Assembly: GCF_001294535.1 (NCBI RefSeq)
Contig: NZ_LGIC01000077.1
Span: 18,008 to 82,007, forward strand
Source of the DNA: Cypionkella psychrotolerans
GTDB lineage: Bacteria > Pseudomonadota > Alphaproteobacteria > Rhodobacterales > Rhodobacteraceae
Direction: 5' to 3'
DNA: 64,000 nt
Shown in pieces: positions 44,244-52,498 of the stretch (position 1 is the first letter of the stretch; each line of letters starts with the position of its first letter). The notes beneath the pieces were generated by a model. It was not told the DNA's origin. It ran no database searches and saw nothing but the letters and a program-made list of their open reading frames with translations. A program made the translations under genes and the position numbers.

Positions 44244-45660
44244 GTGTCACCTGCGGCAGTTGGGTTACGTCCAACACGGCATCCGTGCCCAGCACAAAAT
44301 TGGGATGTTGCCCGGCAAGCCCAGTCACACGCACCGGATTGTAAAGGGTCAGCCATGCCGGATCGACCTGCATGACGGCATAGGCCTGCGCATAGATCGC
44401 CGCCCGCACCGCAGGGTCAACGCAAGCGCGGCCCTGATCTATCAACGCCTCCAGTTGCGGGTTGTGATAGCCCTCCCACCACGACCCTTTCACCCGCGCA
44501 TCCAGCTTTTCAACCAGAACCCGGTAGGTGGAAAGTGGGCTGGAATCGAACACCGCCAGATCCCGGATTTCCTTGCGGCGGACCATATGCGCGTAGGCTT
44601 CGCGGTCCTCATGATAGGTTACGTCCAACGTGACCCCGATCAACGCCAACTGCGCGGCCAGCGCCGCCGTCAGCCGCACCGCCTCATCCGGCAGACGGGT
44701 CGGGCAAGACACACCCAACATCAGCCCCTCCGCAAACCCGGCCTCGGCCATCAGGGCTTTGGCCAAATCCAGATTGGGCAGCGGGGCAGGATCGCGGCCA
44801 GCGCCGAAATGCACCGGGCTGATAAAGCCATAAAGCGGGGTCGCTCCCCCCCCCATCACATCTTGGACAAGCGCGTCACGGTCCAGCGCCAGATCCAACG
44901 CGCGGCGCAGGCGGCTGTCGGTCAACGGGCCTCTCGCCGCATTCATCAGGAAGATGATAGCCACCGGGTTCAGCGTTTCAACGCGCGTCACACGAGGCCC
45001 GAGATCCACCCCATAGGGCAGATTGGTGGCCACCTGCGCCACGCCCACCCGCACCGCATCGGCCCGTGCCCCGGCATCGGGCATAGCTTGAAATATCAGA
45101 TCCGGTGCCGCTGATCCGCTCGCCGCTGCAGTCAGGTGAACCCGGCCGGGACTAGCCCCTGCCACTCGATAAACCCCGGTTCCCGCCATCGCAGCCAGAT
45201 CGCCCGCATCCATGCGCGCCAGAGTGTCCGGCGACAGGATGAAGCCTTGCACCAGCACATCCAGCAAATCCGCCATCGGTTCGGCAAGCCGGATGCAAAG
45301 CTGCCGCCCCTGCATCTGAATATCCGCAGCGCCCAGATACTGACGCCATACCGCAGGTGCCCCCAGGGTATAGCCTTTGTCCTCCCGCGCCATGCGCTGC
45401 AACGATTGCGCCACCGCTGCCGCATCGCAGGGCGTGCCATCCTGAAACACCGCGCCTTCGCGCAAGGTGAATTCCCAGACGCAGGCATCCGCACTCAGCG
45501 TCCAGCTTTCGGCAAGCTGCGGGGCAAAGTACTGACCGACACGCCGCACCAGCGTTTCGGCCACCGCCGATAGGATCGCCAGATCATCCGCAGCATCAGT
45601 GCAATCATGCGGGTCGACCAAATCGGCCCGGCGCTGCAGAATCGTGATAGGGGCGGTCAT
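44236..45660 (-). CDS. Substrate-binding-like protein (SBP_bac_5) without signal peptide
   Basis: A 474-residue protein with a complete family 5 binding-protein body: AESWTLSADACVWEFTLREG, AVFQDGTPCDAAAVAQSLQR and NLDLAKALMAEAGFAEGLML. Its N-terminus (MTAPITILQRRADLVDPHDC) has no hydrophobic export segment. The start is fixed by an ATGA overlap with the ATPase gene, so it is unlikely to be misplaced. It should therefore stay in the cytosol, unlike the operon's own exported binding protein at 49.6-51.1 kb. SgrR shows that such domains can act as intracellular sensors. Confidence 0.85.
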   Translation of the reverse strand: MTAPITILQRRADLVDPHDCTDAADDLAILSAVAETLVRRVGQYFAPQLAESWTLSADACVWEFTLREGAVFQDGTPCDAAAVAQSLQRMAREDKGYTLGAPAVWRQYLGAADIQMQGRQLCIRLAEPMADLLDVLVQGFILSPDTLARMDAGDLAAMAGTGVYRVAGASPGRVHLTAAASGSAAPDLIFQAMPDAGARADAVRVGVAQVATNLPYGVDLGPRVTRVETLNPVAIIFLMNAARGPLTDSRLRRALDLALDRDALVQDVMGGGATPLYGFISPVHFGAGRDPAPLPNLDLAKALMAEAGFAEGLMLGVSCPTRLPDEAVRLTAALAAQLALIGVTLDVTYHEDREAYAHMVRRKEIRDLAVFDSSPLSTYRVLVEKLDARVKGSWWEGYHNPQLEALIDQGRACVDPAVRAAIYAQAYAVMQVDPAWLTLYNPVRVTGLAGQHPNFVLGTDAVLDVTQLPQVTHG

Positions 45661-46673
45661 GGCATGTCCCTTTGCGGCTCGTCAGTCAGATGGCAGGCGA
45701 CGGATTGGCCGTCGCCCATGTCGCGCAGCGCCGGGCGCTCCTGCGCGCACCGGTCCCAGGCATAGGGGCAGCGTGTGCGGAAACAGCAGCCGCTGGGCAG
45801 GGCCAATGCGCTCGGAACCTCGCCCTGCAATTCGATCTCGGGCCGGGAGCGGGTGGGGTTGATGCTGGGCGCCGCCGACAAAAGCGCACGGGTATAGGGA
45901 TGGCGCGGCATGGCAAACAGCCGGTCACGCGGTGCGGTTTCCACCAGAAAGCCCAGATACATCACCCCGATCCGGTCGGCGATGTGATGCACCACCGAAA
46001 GGTCATGGCTGATGAACAGATAGGCCAGCCCGAATTCGTCGCGCAGATCCATCATCAGATTCAGGATTTGCGCCTGCACCGAAACATCCAGCGCCGACAC
46101 CGGCTCATCCGCGATGATCAGGCCGGGATTGACCGAAAGCGCCCGCGCGATGCCGATGCGTTGCCGCTGCCCGCCGGAAAACTGGTGCGGATAGCGCCCC
46201 GCGTGTTCGGTGTTCAGTCCGACCTTTGCCAGCAGCGCCGCCACCCGCTCCGCGACCTCGCCCGATGCTAACCCGGATTGGGCACGCAGGGGTTCCGCCA
46301 CGATGTCGCGCACCTTCTGGCGGGGATCAAGCGAGGCGAACGGGTCTTGAAAGATCATCTGCATCTTAGATCGATAAGGGAGCAATTCTGCCTGCGACAG
46401 GCTGGCAATGTCCTGTCCATCCAGCCGGATATTGCCAGCGGTCGGGCGGTAGATCCGGGCAATCGCCTTGGCTACGGTCGATTTCCCACAACCGGATTCC
46501 CCCACCAGCGCCAAAACTTCCCTCTTGGCGATAGAGAAACTGACACCGCTCACCGCGCTGACGATCCGGTCCTGCAGATGCAGCCGCCCGCCCTTCATGC
46601 TGATCCGGTCCAGCAGGCCGGGGTTCAGGCGGAACTCTTGCCGCAGATCTTGCACCTCAAGCATCGCGGTCAT
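45657..46673 (-). CDS. ABC transporter ATPase DppF type (transporter 3)
   Basis: A 338-residue nucleotide-binding subunit. Walker A is GESGCGKSTVAK, the Q-loop IFQDPFASLDPRQKV, the signature FSGGQRQRIGIARAL and Walker B IIADEPVSALD. The C-terminal oligopeptide extension has CCFRTRCPYAWDRC, the usual Cys cluster. The ATG at 46673 overlaps the DppD stop; the frame open further upstream lies inside DppD. Confidence 0.93.
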   Translation of the reverse strand: MTAMLEVQDLRQEFRLNPGLLDRISMKGGRLHLQDRIVSAVSGVSFSIAKREVLALVGESGCGKSTVAKAIARIYRPTAGNIRLDGQDIASLSQAELLPYRSKMQMIFQDPFASLDPRQKVRDIVAEPLRAQSGLASGEVAERVAALLAKVGLNTEHAGRYPHQFSGGQRQRIGIARALSVNPGLIIADEPVSALDVSVQAQILNLMMDLRDEFGLAYLFISHDLSVVHHIADRIGVMYLGFLVETAPRDRLFAMPRHPYTRALLSAAPSINPTRSRPEIELQGEVPSALALPSGCCFRTRCPYAWDRCAQERPALRDMGDGQSVACHLTDEPQRDMP

Positions 46674-47662
46674 GCGGTTTCTCCTGAGACAAGCGGAAAG
46701 TGACAGGCGGCACTCTGACCCTCTGCCCGGGCCACAAGCGAAGGCTCCACCTCGGAACAGATCGCCGCCGCACCCGAACAGCGGGCGCGGAAGGCACATC
46801 CTTTTGGCAGGGCGCGGATATCCGGCACCGTGCCGGGGATCTGGCGCAGCCGGGGCAAGCGATGCGCCGGGTCGGGGATGGAATCAATCAACCCGCGTGT
46901 GTAGGGATGCGCGGGCGCTTCCAGCACCTGCCGCACGGGCCCGGTTTCCACCACGCGCCCGCAATACAGAACGGTGATCTTGTCCACCATCTCGGCCACC
47001 ACGGCCAGATCATGCGTCACAAGGATCAGCGACGCGCCCTGCTGACGGATTTCCCGCCGCATCAGCCGCAGGATCTGCGCCTGAATGGTGACATCCAGCG
47101 CGGTTGTTGGCTCATCCGCGATGATCAGCCGGGGCTTTGCCAACAGGGCAATGGCGATGACCACACGCTGCCGCATCCCGCCGGAAAACTGGTGCGGGTA
47201 GCTTTCCAGTCGCTCCTCCGCGCGGGCAATCCCCACGCTTTCCAGCATTTCGACACAGCGCTGCCGCCGCGCCTTCTTGTCCAGTTCGGTGTGCAGGCGC
47301 AGCATCTCGTCCATCTGGCGGCCGACGGTGTGCACCGGGTTCAGCGAAGTCATCGGGTCTTGAAAGATCATCGCGATCTCGCGACCCCGGATCTCGCGCA
47401 GTCGCCGCTCCGGCGCGTTGGCCAGTTCTTCCCCATCAAACAGGATGGACCCGCTCTCAATCTTGCCCGGCGGATCAATCAGGCCCAGCAGGGAATATCC
47501 CACCACCGACTTGCCGCCGCCGGATTCCCCCACCAGCCCCATCACCTCGCCCGCAGCAAGATCAAAGCTGACGCCGTTCACCGCCTTCACGATGCCCGAA
47601 AAGGTGTGGAACCATGTGCGCAGTTCGCGCACGCGCAACAAGGGCTGCATCTCAGTTGTCAT
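46670..47662 (-). CDS. ABC transporter ATPase DppD type (transporter 3)
   Basis: A 330-residue nucleotide-binding subunit. Walker A is [12 protein letters not shown], the Q-loop [15 protein letters not shown], the signature [15 protein letters not shown] and Walker [12 protein letters not shown]. The C-terminus has [15 protein letters not shown]. It starts seven bases after the DppC stop and overlaps DppF by ATGA. Confidence 0.93.
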   Translation of the reverse strand: MTTEMQPLLRVRELRTWFHTFSGIVKAVNGVSFDLAAGEVMGLVGESGGGKSVVGYSLLGLIDPPGKIESGSILFDGEELANAPERRLREIRGREIAMIFQDPMTSLNPVHTVGRQMDEMLRLHTELDKKARRQRCVEMLESVGIARAEERLESYPHQFSGGMRQRVVIAIALLAKPRLIIADEPTTALDVTIQAQILRLMRREIRQQGASLILVTHDLAVVAEMVDKITVLYCGRVVETGPVRQVLEAPAHPYTRGLIDSIPDPAHRLPRLRQIPGTVPDIRALPKGCAFRARCSGAAAICSEVEPSLVARAEGQSAACHFPLVSGETA

Positions 47663-47669
47663 GGCGCAC

Positions 47670-48545
47670 CTATTTCAGCCGCGGATTAAGTTCGTCGCGC
47701 AGGAAATCGCCCAACAGATTGATGCCGAACACCATGGCCATGATCATCAATCCGGGAAAAAGCGAGGTCCACCACAGGCCAGAGAACAGCACATCAAAGC
47801 CGTTCTTGATCAGCAAGCCCAGCGAAGGCTGCGTCACCGGCACGCCGACGCCTAGAAAGCTGAGCGAGGCTTCGATCAAAATGAACGTGCCGACCTGCAC
47901 GGTTGCAACCACGATCAGCGGCGTCATCACATTTGGCAGAATATGCCGCCAGATGATCGCCGCGTCGCGCAGACCCGCCACTCGCGCCGCCTGCACATAT
48001 TCGCGTTGCCGCTCGCCCAGTGTCGAGCCGCGCACCGTCCGCGCATAGACAACCCAGCCCACCGCCGTCAGCGAAATCAGGATCTTGTCGATCCCGGTGC
48101 CAAAGGCCGACATCAGGAATAGCGCGATCAGCATGGACGGAAACGAAAGCTGGATATCGGCAACCCGCATGATCAGCGCATCAATCCAGCCGCCAAAATA
48201 CCCGGCCATCAGGCCCAGAAACGTGCCGATTACGCAGGAAAGTAACGTGGCCGACAGCCCGATCAGCGCCGAAATCCGCGTGCCATAGATCACCGCCGCC
48301 AGAACATCGCGGCCCTGACCATCGGTGCCCAGCAGATAGTTGGGGTTTCCCCCTTCCAGCCAGACGGGCGGTAGATAGCTGTCCAGCAGGTTCAACTGCA
48401 TCACGTCATAGGGGTTTTGCGCCACCAGCGACGGCCCCACCGCGACCATGAACAGGCAGGCCAGCAGGATCACTGTACCACTGATCGCCGACAGATTGCG
48501 CCGCCAGTTAAACGCGATTTGAGTGGCCAAAATACGGGTCATCAT
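47670..48545 (-). CDS. ABC transporter permease DppC type (transporter 3)
   Basis: A 291-residue membrane subunit. The DppC motif YLLGTDGQGRDVLAAVIYGT precedes helix 2, and the EAA loop is AARVAGLRDAAIIWRHILPN. EASLSFLGVGVPVTQPSLGL precedes the last helices. It starts one base after the DppB stop. Confidence 0.93.
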   Translation of the reverse strand: MMTRILATQIAFNWRRNLSAISGTVILLACLFMVAVGPSLVAQNPYDVMQLNLLDSYLPPVWLEGGNPNYLLGTDGQGRDVLAAVIYGTRISALIGLSATLLSCVIGTFLGLMAGYFGGWIDALIMRVADIQLSFPSMLIALFLMSAFGTGIDKILISLTAVGWVVYARTVRGSTLGERQREYVQAARVAGLRDAAIIWRHILPNVMTPLIVVATVQVGTFILIEASLSFLGVGVPVTQPSLGLLIKNGFDVLFSGLWWTSLFPGLMIMAMVFGINLLGDFLRDELNPRLK

Positions 48546-48546
48546 G

Positions 48547-49512
48547 TCATTTCACCGTGATCCGGGGATCAATGAAGGTATAAAGAACGTCGATCATGAA
48601 ATTGATCACCACAAAGATCAGCGCCACCAGCATCAGGTAGACGACAATCACCGGACGGTCGGCGCGGTAGATGCTGTCAATCAGCAGCTTGCCCATGCCG
48701 GGCCATGCAAAGATCGTCTCGGTGATCGTGGCAAAGGCGATCAGATCGCCCAGTTGCAGGCCGAAGATCGTGACAACCGGGATCAGCGCATTGCGCAGGC
48801 CATGTCCATACAGCACCCCCCGACGCGAAACTCCCTTGGCGCGGGCAAATTTCATGTAATCCTGTCGAGTCACCTCCATCATTCCGGCGCGGGTCATGCG
48901 CAGCAGAATGGCGAGCGTGCCGACCGACAGCGTGAAGGCGGGCAGGATGATATGGTGCCACCCCGACGCGGTGGCGAGCGAGGTTTCCACACCCAACACC
49001 GTGCCGATGTCGCCGCGGCCCGAGGAGGGAAAGATGCGGAATTCCACTGCCAGAACCCAAATCAACATCATGCCGACCCAGAACCCCGGAAGCGACACGC
49101 CCAGCAATGACCCCGACATGATCAGGCGGGACAGCGGCTTTCCGGGGTTTGCCCCTGCATAAACGCCCAAGGGAATTGCCAGAACCGTGGCAATCACCAT
49201 GGCAACCACCACCATTTCCATGGTCGCGGGCAGCCGCTCCAGGATCAGATCAAAAGCGGGTTGCCGAAACACATAGGACAGCCCGAAATCGCCCTGCAGC
49301 AGACCAGACAGGAAGATGCCGTATTGCACGATCATCGGGCGATCCAGCCCAAGGATCCGCCGCGCCTGATCAATCTCGCCTTGGGTCGCGTCGATGGGAA
49401 CGACCATGAACACCGGATCGCCGGTAAAGGTCATCATCAGAAAGACGATGACCGACACCGCCCAAAGAACGACGACCATCTGGATCAGTCGCCGGATCGT
49501 GAAAGCAAACAT
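48547..49512 (-). CDS. ABC transporter permease DppB type (transporter 3)
   Basis: A 321-residue membrane subunit beginning MFAFTIRRLIQMVVVLWAVS, with the conserved loop FTGDPVFMVVPIDATQGEID. The EAA loop is KFARAKGVSRRGVLYGHGLR. It follows the binding-protein gene after a terminator-like hairpin (49528-49562), so it is probably made at a lower level than the binding protein. Confidence 0.93.
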   Translation of the reverse strand: MFAFTIRRLIQMVVVLWAVSVIVFLMMTFTGDPVFMVVPIDATQGEIDQARRILGLDRPMIVQYGIFLSGLLQGDFGLSYVFRQPAFDLILERLPATMEMVVVAMVIATVLAIPLGVYAGANPGKPLSRLIMSGSLLGVSLPGFWVGMMLIWVLAVEFRIFPSSGRGDIGTVLGVETSLATASGWHHIILPAFTLSVGTLAILLRMTRAGMMEVTRQDYMKFARAKGVSRRGVLYGHGLRNALIPVVTIFGLQLGDLIAFATITETIFAWPGMGKLLIDSIYRADRPVIVVYLMLVALIFVVINFMIDVLYTFIDPRITVK

Positions 49513-49527
49513 CGGTGGTCCTTTGCC

Positions 49528-49562
49528 AAAAAATGCGCGGCGCCCAGTCTGGACGCCGCGCA
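49528..49562 (-). terminator. Attenuator-like hairpin after the transporter 3 binding protein
   Basis: On the minus strand TGCGCGGCGTCC pairs with GGGCGCCGCGCA (12 bp, one G-U pair) around a 5-base loop, and T6 follows (plus-strand A-run 49528-49533). This is a complete intrinsic terminator between the binding-protein stop and the permease start. Read-through must occur if the operon is expressed as a unit. Confidence 0.8.
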
Positions 49563-49572
49563 GGCGGGGAAG

Positions 49573-51132
49573 TTACTCGGACACGTCCATTTCATAAGCC
49601 CAGATAAACTTGTCGATCCGGGGGGTGAAGGTCACACCATCATGCGAGGCGTAGATGTCCTGCTCGTAATGGACCGGCACCATCGGGATATCTGCCAGCA
49701 AAAGCTTGGTCGCTTCCTGCAGGTGGGCGTCCCGTTCTTCCATGTTCGCGGTCGAATCCGCCTTGTCCAACAGCGCATCCAGATCGGGGTTGGAATAGCT
49801 GGTGCGGTTCACCTCGCCGTAACCCGGCTTCTTTTCGCGGCTGTAGTACAGCGCGTTGTACATCGACCCGGCATCACCAGACGGCACATCCCAACCCGAC
49901 ATGATGAAGCTCGAATTTTCGGACGGGGTGCGGATGTAGCCCCAGAAATTCGACTTCGGCATCATGTTCAGCTTCAGCTCAATGCCGATTTGCGCCAGCA
50001 TCGAGGTCAGCGCCTGCGCGATCTGCGCATCGTTGACATATCGGTTGTTGGTGGCGTCCAGCGTCATCGTGAACCCGTCGGCATAGCCCGCTTCGGCCAT
50101 CAGCTCCTTGGCGCGTGCCACGTCAAAGGGATACATGGCGTGGAAGTCTGCCCCCTCAACATAGCCCACATGCGATTCCGGCACGAACTGCGATGAAGCG
50201 GTCGCGAGCCCGTTCATCACCACCTTGTCGATGGTGGCCACATCAATCGCGCGGGCAATTGCCTCGCGCACGCGGCGGTCGGTCATCGGGTTCTTGTCCA
50301 GCGCGATCGTCGGAGATTTTTCCCGCACATCCATCGCCAGTAGAATGTTCAATAGGCTTGGGCGGGTCAGGACGGTGATGCCCGGTTCGGCCTTTGCCCG
50401 CTCCACATCGCGTACCGCAAGATCCTGCACCACGTCCAGCTCCCCTGTCAGAAGCGCAGCCGTCCGGGTTGCCGGGTTGGTGATCGGGCGGAAAACGACC
50501 GTATCGATCTTGGCCTTGCCGCCGAAGTAATCGCCGAAGGCCTCCAGCGTCAGGTGATCTTCCTTGACCCATTCCTTCAGCATGTACGGCCCGGTTCCCA
50601 TCGGCTTCAGGCCGAGTTCGGTATCGCCCACCGATTTCACATAAGCCTCATTCAGGATCAGGATGGCCGCCAGATCATTGGGCAGCGCCGCATAGGGGCC
50701 GGGGGTGGCAATCTCGACGGTCAGATCGTCAATCGCCGTGGCGCTGGCGATATTCGCAGACAGGTTCGACATCACCGAGGCTTTCAGCCGGTCGATGGTG
50801 AACACCACATCCGACGCTTTCAGCGTCTCGCCATTGTGGAACTTGACCCCGGCGCGCAGCTTAAAAACCCAGGTCTTTTCGTCCTTCAGCGACCAGCTTT
50901 CCGCAAGGCCGGGGCCGAATTTCAAATCGCCGTCACGACGCACCAGGGGATCGTAAATGTGATAGAACATGATATTCGACGACAACTCCTCCCCCGCCTG
51001 CGGGTCAAGGATCGTCGGGTCAGATGTCAGGCCGATAGTGATGTCCTTGGCGTCCGCGAGGGTGGCAAAGGGCAGCGCAATCGCAAAAGTTGCTGTAGTC
51101 AGCAACCGGCGCATCGTGGTGTGTAGGGTCAT
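49573..51132 (-). CDS. ABC transporter substrate-binding protein, family 5 (transporter 3)
   Basis: A 519-residue periplasmic binding protein. The signal peptide is MTLHTTMRRLLTTATFAIAL followed by PFATLADA. Family blocks include DPTILDPQAGEELSSNIMFY, WVFKLRAGVKFHNGETLKAS and GTGPYMLKEWVKEDHLTLEA. The ATG at 51132 has AAGGAG nine bases upstream; an upstream TTG at 51141 is rejected because it lies within that spacing. It lies 74 bases after the VOC gene and begins the transporter part of a long operon. Confidence 0.92.
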   Translation of the reverse strand: MTLHTTMRRLLTTATFAIALPFATLADAKDITIGLTSDPTILDPQAGEELSSNIMFYHIYDPLVRRDGDLKFGPGLAESWSLKDEKTWVFKLRAGVKFHNGETLKASDVVFTIDRLKASVMSNLSANIASATAIDDLTVEIATPGPYAALPNDLAAILILNEAYVKSVGDTELGLKPMGTGPYMLKEWVKEDHLTLEAFGDYFGGKAKIDTVVFRPITNPATRTAALLTGELDVVQDLAVRDVERAKAEPGITVLTRPSLLNILLAMDVREKSPTIALDKNPMTDRRVREAIARAIDVATIDKVVMNGLATASSQFVPESHVGYVEGADFHAMYPFDVARAKELMAEAGYADGFTMTLDATNNRYVNDAQIAQALTSMLAQIGIELKLNMMPKSNFWGYIRTPSENSSFIMSGWDVPSGDAGSMYNALYYSREKKPGYGEVNRTSYSNPDLDALLDKADSTANMEERDAHLQEATKLLLADIPMVPVHYEQDIYASHDGVTFTPRIDKFIWAYEMDVSE

Positions 51133-51206
51133 GGGAAGCAACTCCTTGCTGGGATGGGGTCTCGGCGTTCGCCGTCTTCTTGGGAAAATTTCAGCGGGAT
51201 CGCGGC

Positions 51207-51599
51207 TCAGTCCAGCGCCGACTGAACCTCGATCTGGTAGCCTTCGGGGTCGTTGAACACGAAGGCGCGGATGCGCAACGCGCTGCTGCTTTTCGTCTCA
51301 GTCAGGCCCTCGACGTTCTTGGATTTCACCCAAGCGTGCCAGGCATCAACATTCGGCACGCGAATGCAGATTTGCACCGGCTTCGGGTCACAGGCGCGGT
51401 GCATCCCGCGCGTCTCATCCACCAGCCCGACATGTGCTGCCCCGGTCACGCAGTAGATTTTCGACCAGCCCTGATCAATCGCCAGCCGGAACCCCAGCAC
51501 GCCCTCGTAAAAGGCAATAGCGCGGTCAAGGTCGCGGTAATACAGAAAGGTGATGCCCAGCATCGGGCCATCGGGTCGTGTGACGGGAAGCGAAACCAT
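51207..51599 (-). CDS. VOC (glyoxalase/bleomycin resistance) family protein
   Basis: A 130-residue vicinal-oxygen-chelate protein with two beta-alpha-beta-beta-beta modules: GITFLYYRDLDRAIAFYEGV in the first and ICIRVPNVDAWHAWVKSKNV in the second. The metal Glu candidate is in PEGYQIEVQ at the C-terminus. The ATG at 51599 has AGGG upstream; a GTG at 51632 is the alternative. It is probably the first gene of the minus operon to 40.4 kb. GGTATA-type sites lie directly upstream. The reaction is unknown. Confidence 0.82.
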   Translation of the reverse strand: MVSLPVTRPDGPMLGITFLYYRDLDRAIAFYEGVLGFRLAIDQGWSKIYCVTGAAHVGLVDETRGMHRACDPKPVQICIRVPNVDAWHAWVKSKNVEGLTETKSSSALRIRAFVFNDPEGYQIEVQSALD

Positions 51600-51612
51600 T
51601 CTTTGCCCTGAC

Positions 51613-51641
51613 GGTATATTGATTCCATCCACACGGTATAC
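51613..51641. promoter_or_regulatory. Candidate GntR operator upstream of the VOC/transporter 3 operon
   Basis: Two GGTATA repeats (51613-51618 and 51635-51640) lie 22 bases apart, two helical turns. The second is part of the palindrome GTATAC (51636-51641). GGTATA repeats are the known recognition unit of NanR, a FadR-class GntR protein. The GntR gene lies 58 bases to the right. Confidence 0.45.
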
Positions 51642-51698
51642 ACAAAGAATTGTAAGTCAACTTCCTATGCGGAATTGCGGCGCAAAACCCTGATTGGG

Positions 51699-52355
51699 TC
51701 AGAACAGGCGGTAAAGGTGGCTCAGAATCGCGCCGCGTGCATTCTCGATATGGCTGCGCATCGCGGCTTCAGCGCGGTCGGCATCCCGTGCAAGAATGGC
51801 GTCGATGATCTCCATATGCTCGCGGCATCCCGGTTCGAACCGCTCTGGGATGGACCCTTTGTCGAAAATCCGGGTCTTGAGCTTTAGCCCCTTCACCAGA
51901 TCGGTCAGAACGCTGGAACCGGCGGTTTTCGCGATCAGGATATGCAGATCTTCGTCAAACTGGGCATAGTCCGCGACACTGGGACGGTCGCCCTCAAGAT
52001 ACTTGACCAACTGCGCCCGAAGGGCCAGAAACGGTTCTGGAGAGGTGTTGACGCTGGCCGCTTGACGGGCTGTCTCTCCCTCTAACAGTCTGCGAACATG
52101 CAGTATTTCCATGATTTCTGTCATGGAAATCCGGCTGACCGTTGGCACACCGCCCCCGGCCCGTGTCACCAACCCTTCACTTGTCAGTTTCGCGACGGCC
52201 TCGCGAACCGGGGTTCGTGATACGCCCAGACGTTCCGCGAATAGCTTTTCCTGCAAGGGCGTTCCAGAGGGCAATTCCCCCGCCAGGATCATGCCGCGCA
52301 GCCGGTCATGGACCGATTGGCCCAAAGTCTGCACAGTGGTCGGTTCCTGGCGCAT
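51699..52355 (-). CDS. GntR family regulator (FadR/FCD class)
   Basis: A 218-residue repressor-type regulator. The winged helix is at residues 10-75, with LQEKLFAERLGVSRTPVREA and VAKLTSEGLVTRAGGGV. The C-terminal all-helical FCD domain has DEDLHILIAKTAGSSVLTDL and a late metal/ligand His in REHMEIIDAIL. Its gene lies between the transporter 3 operon and the divergent hydantoinase gene, with GTATAC-containing sites on both sides. Control of both units and of itself is a reasonable inference. Confidence 0.92.
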   Translation of the reverse strand: MRQEPTTVQTLGQSVHDRLRGMILAGELPSGTPLQEKLFAERLGVSRTPVREAVAKLTSEGLVTRAGGGVPTVSRISMTEIMEILHVRRLLEGETARQAASVNTSPEPFLALRAQLVKYLEGDRPSVADYAQFDEDLHILIAKTAGSSVLTDLVKGLKLKTRIFDKGSIPERFEPGCREHMEIIDAILARDADRAEAAMRSHIENARGAILSHLYRLF

Positions 52356-52441
52356 GTTCGCTCCCTAACTTCTGATGTATCGTGACGCTATCGGTCAATC
52401 CTGCGCGGATAAACCCAGAAATGTTTTCGCTTGCAGATTAA

Positions 52442-52458
52442 TGTATACGCTAGGTATC
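52442..52458. promoter_or_regulatory. Candidate GntR operator upstream of the hydantoinase gene
   Basis: TGTATAC (52442-52448) and GGTATC (52453-52458) are spaced 11 bases start to start, one helical turn, in the divergent region between the GntR and hydantoinase genes. They resemble the GGTATA/GTATAC pair at 51613-51641. Confidence 0.45.
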
Positions 52459-52498
52459 CAATAGCAAGAGTTTCAGCCGGAACAGGAAGGGCAAACCG

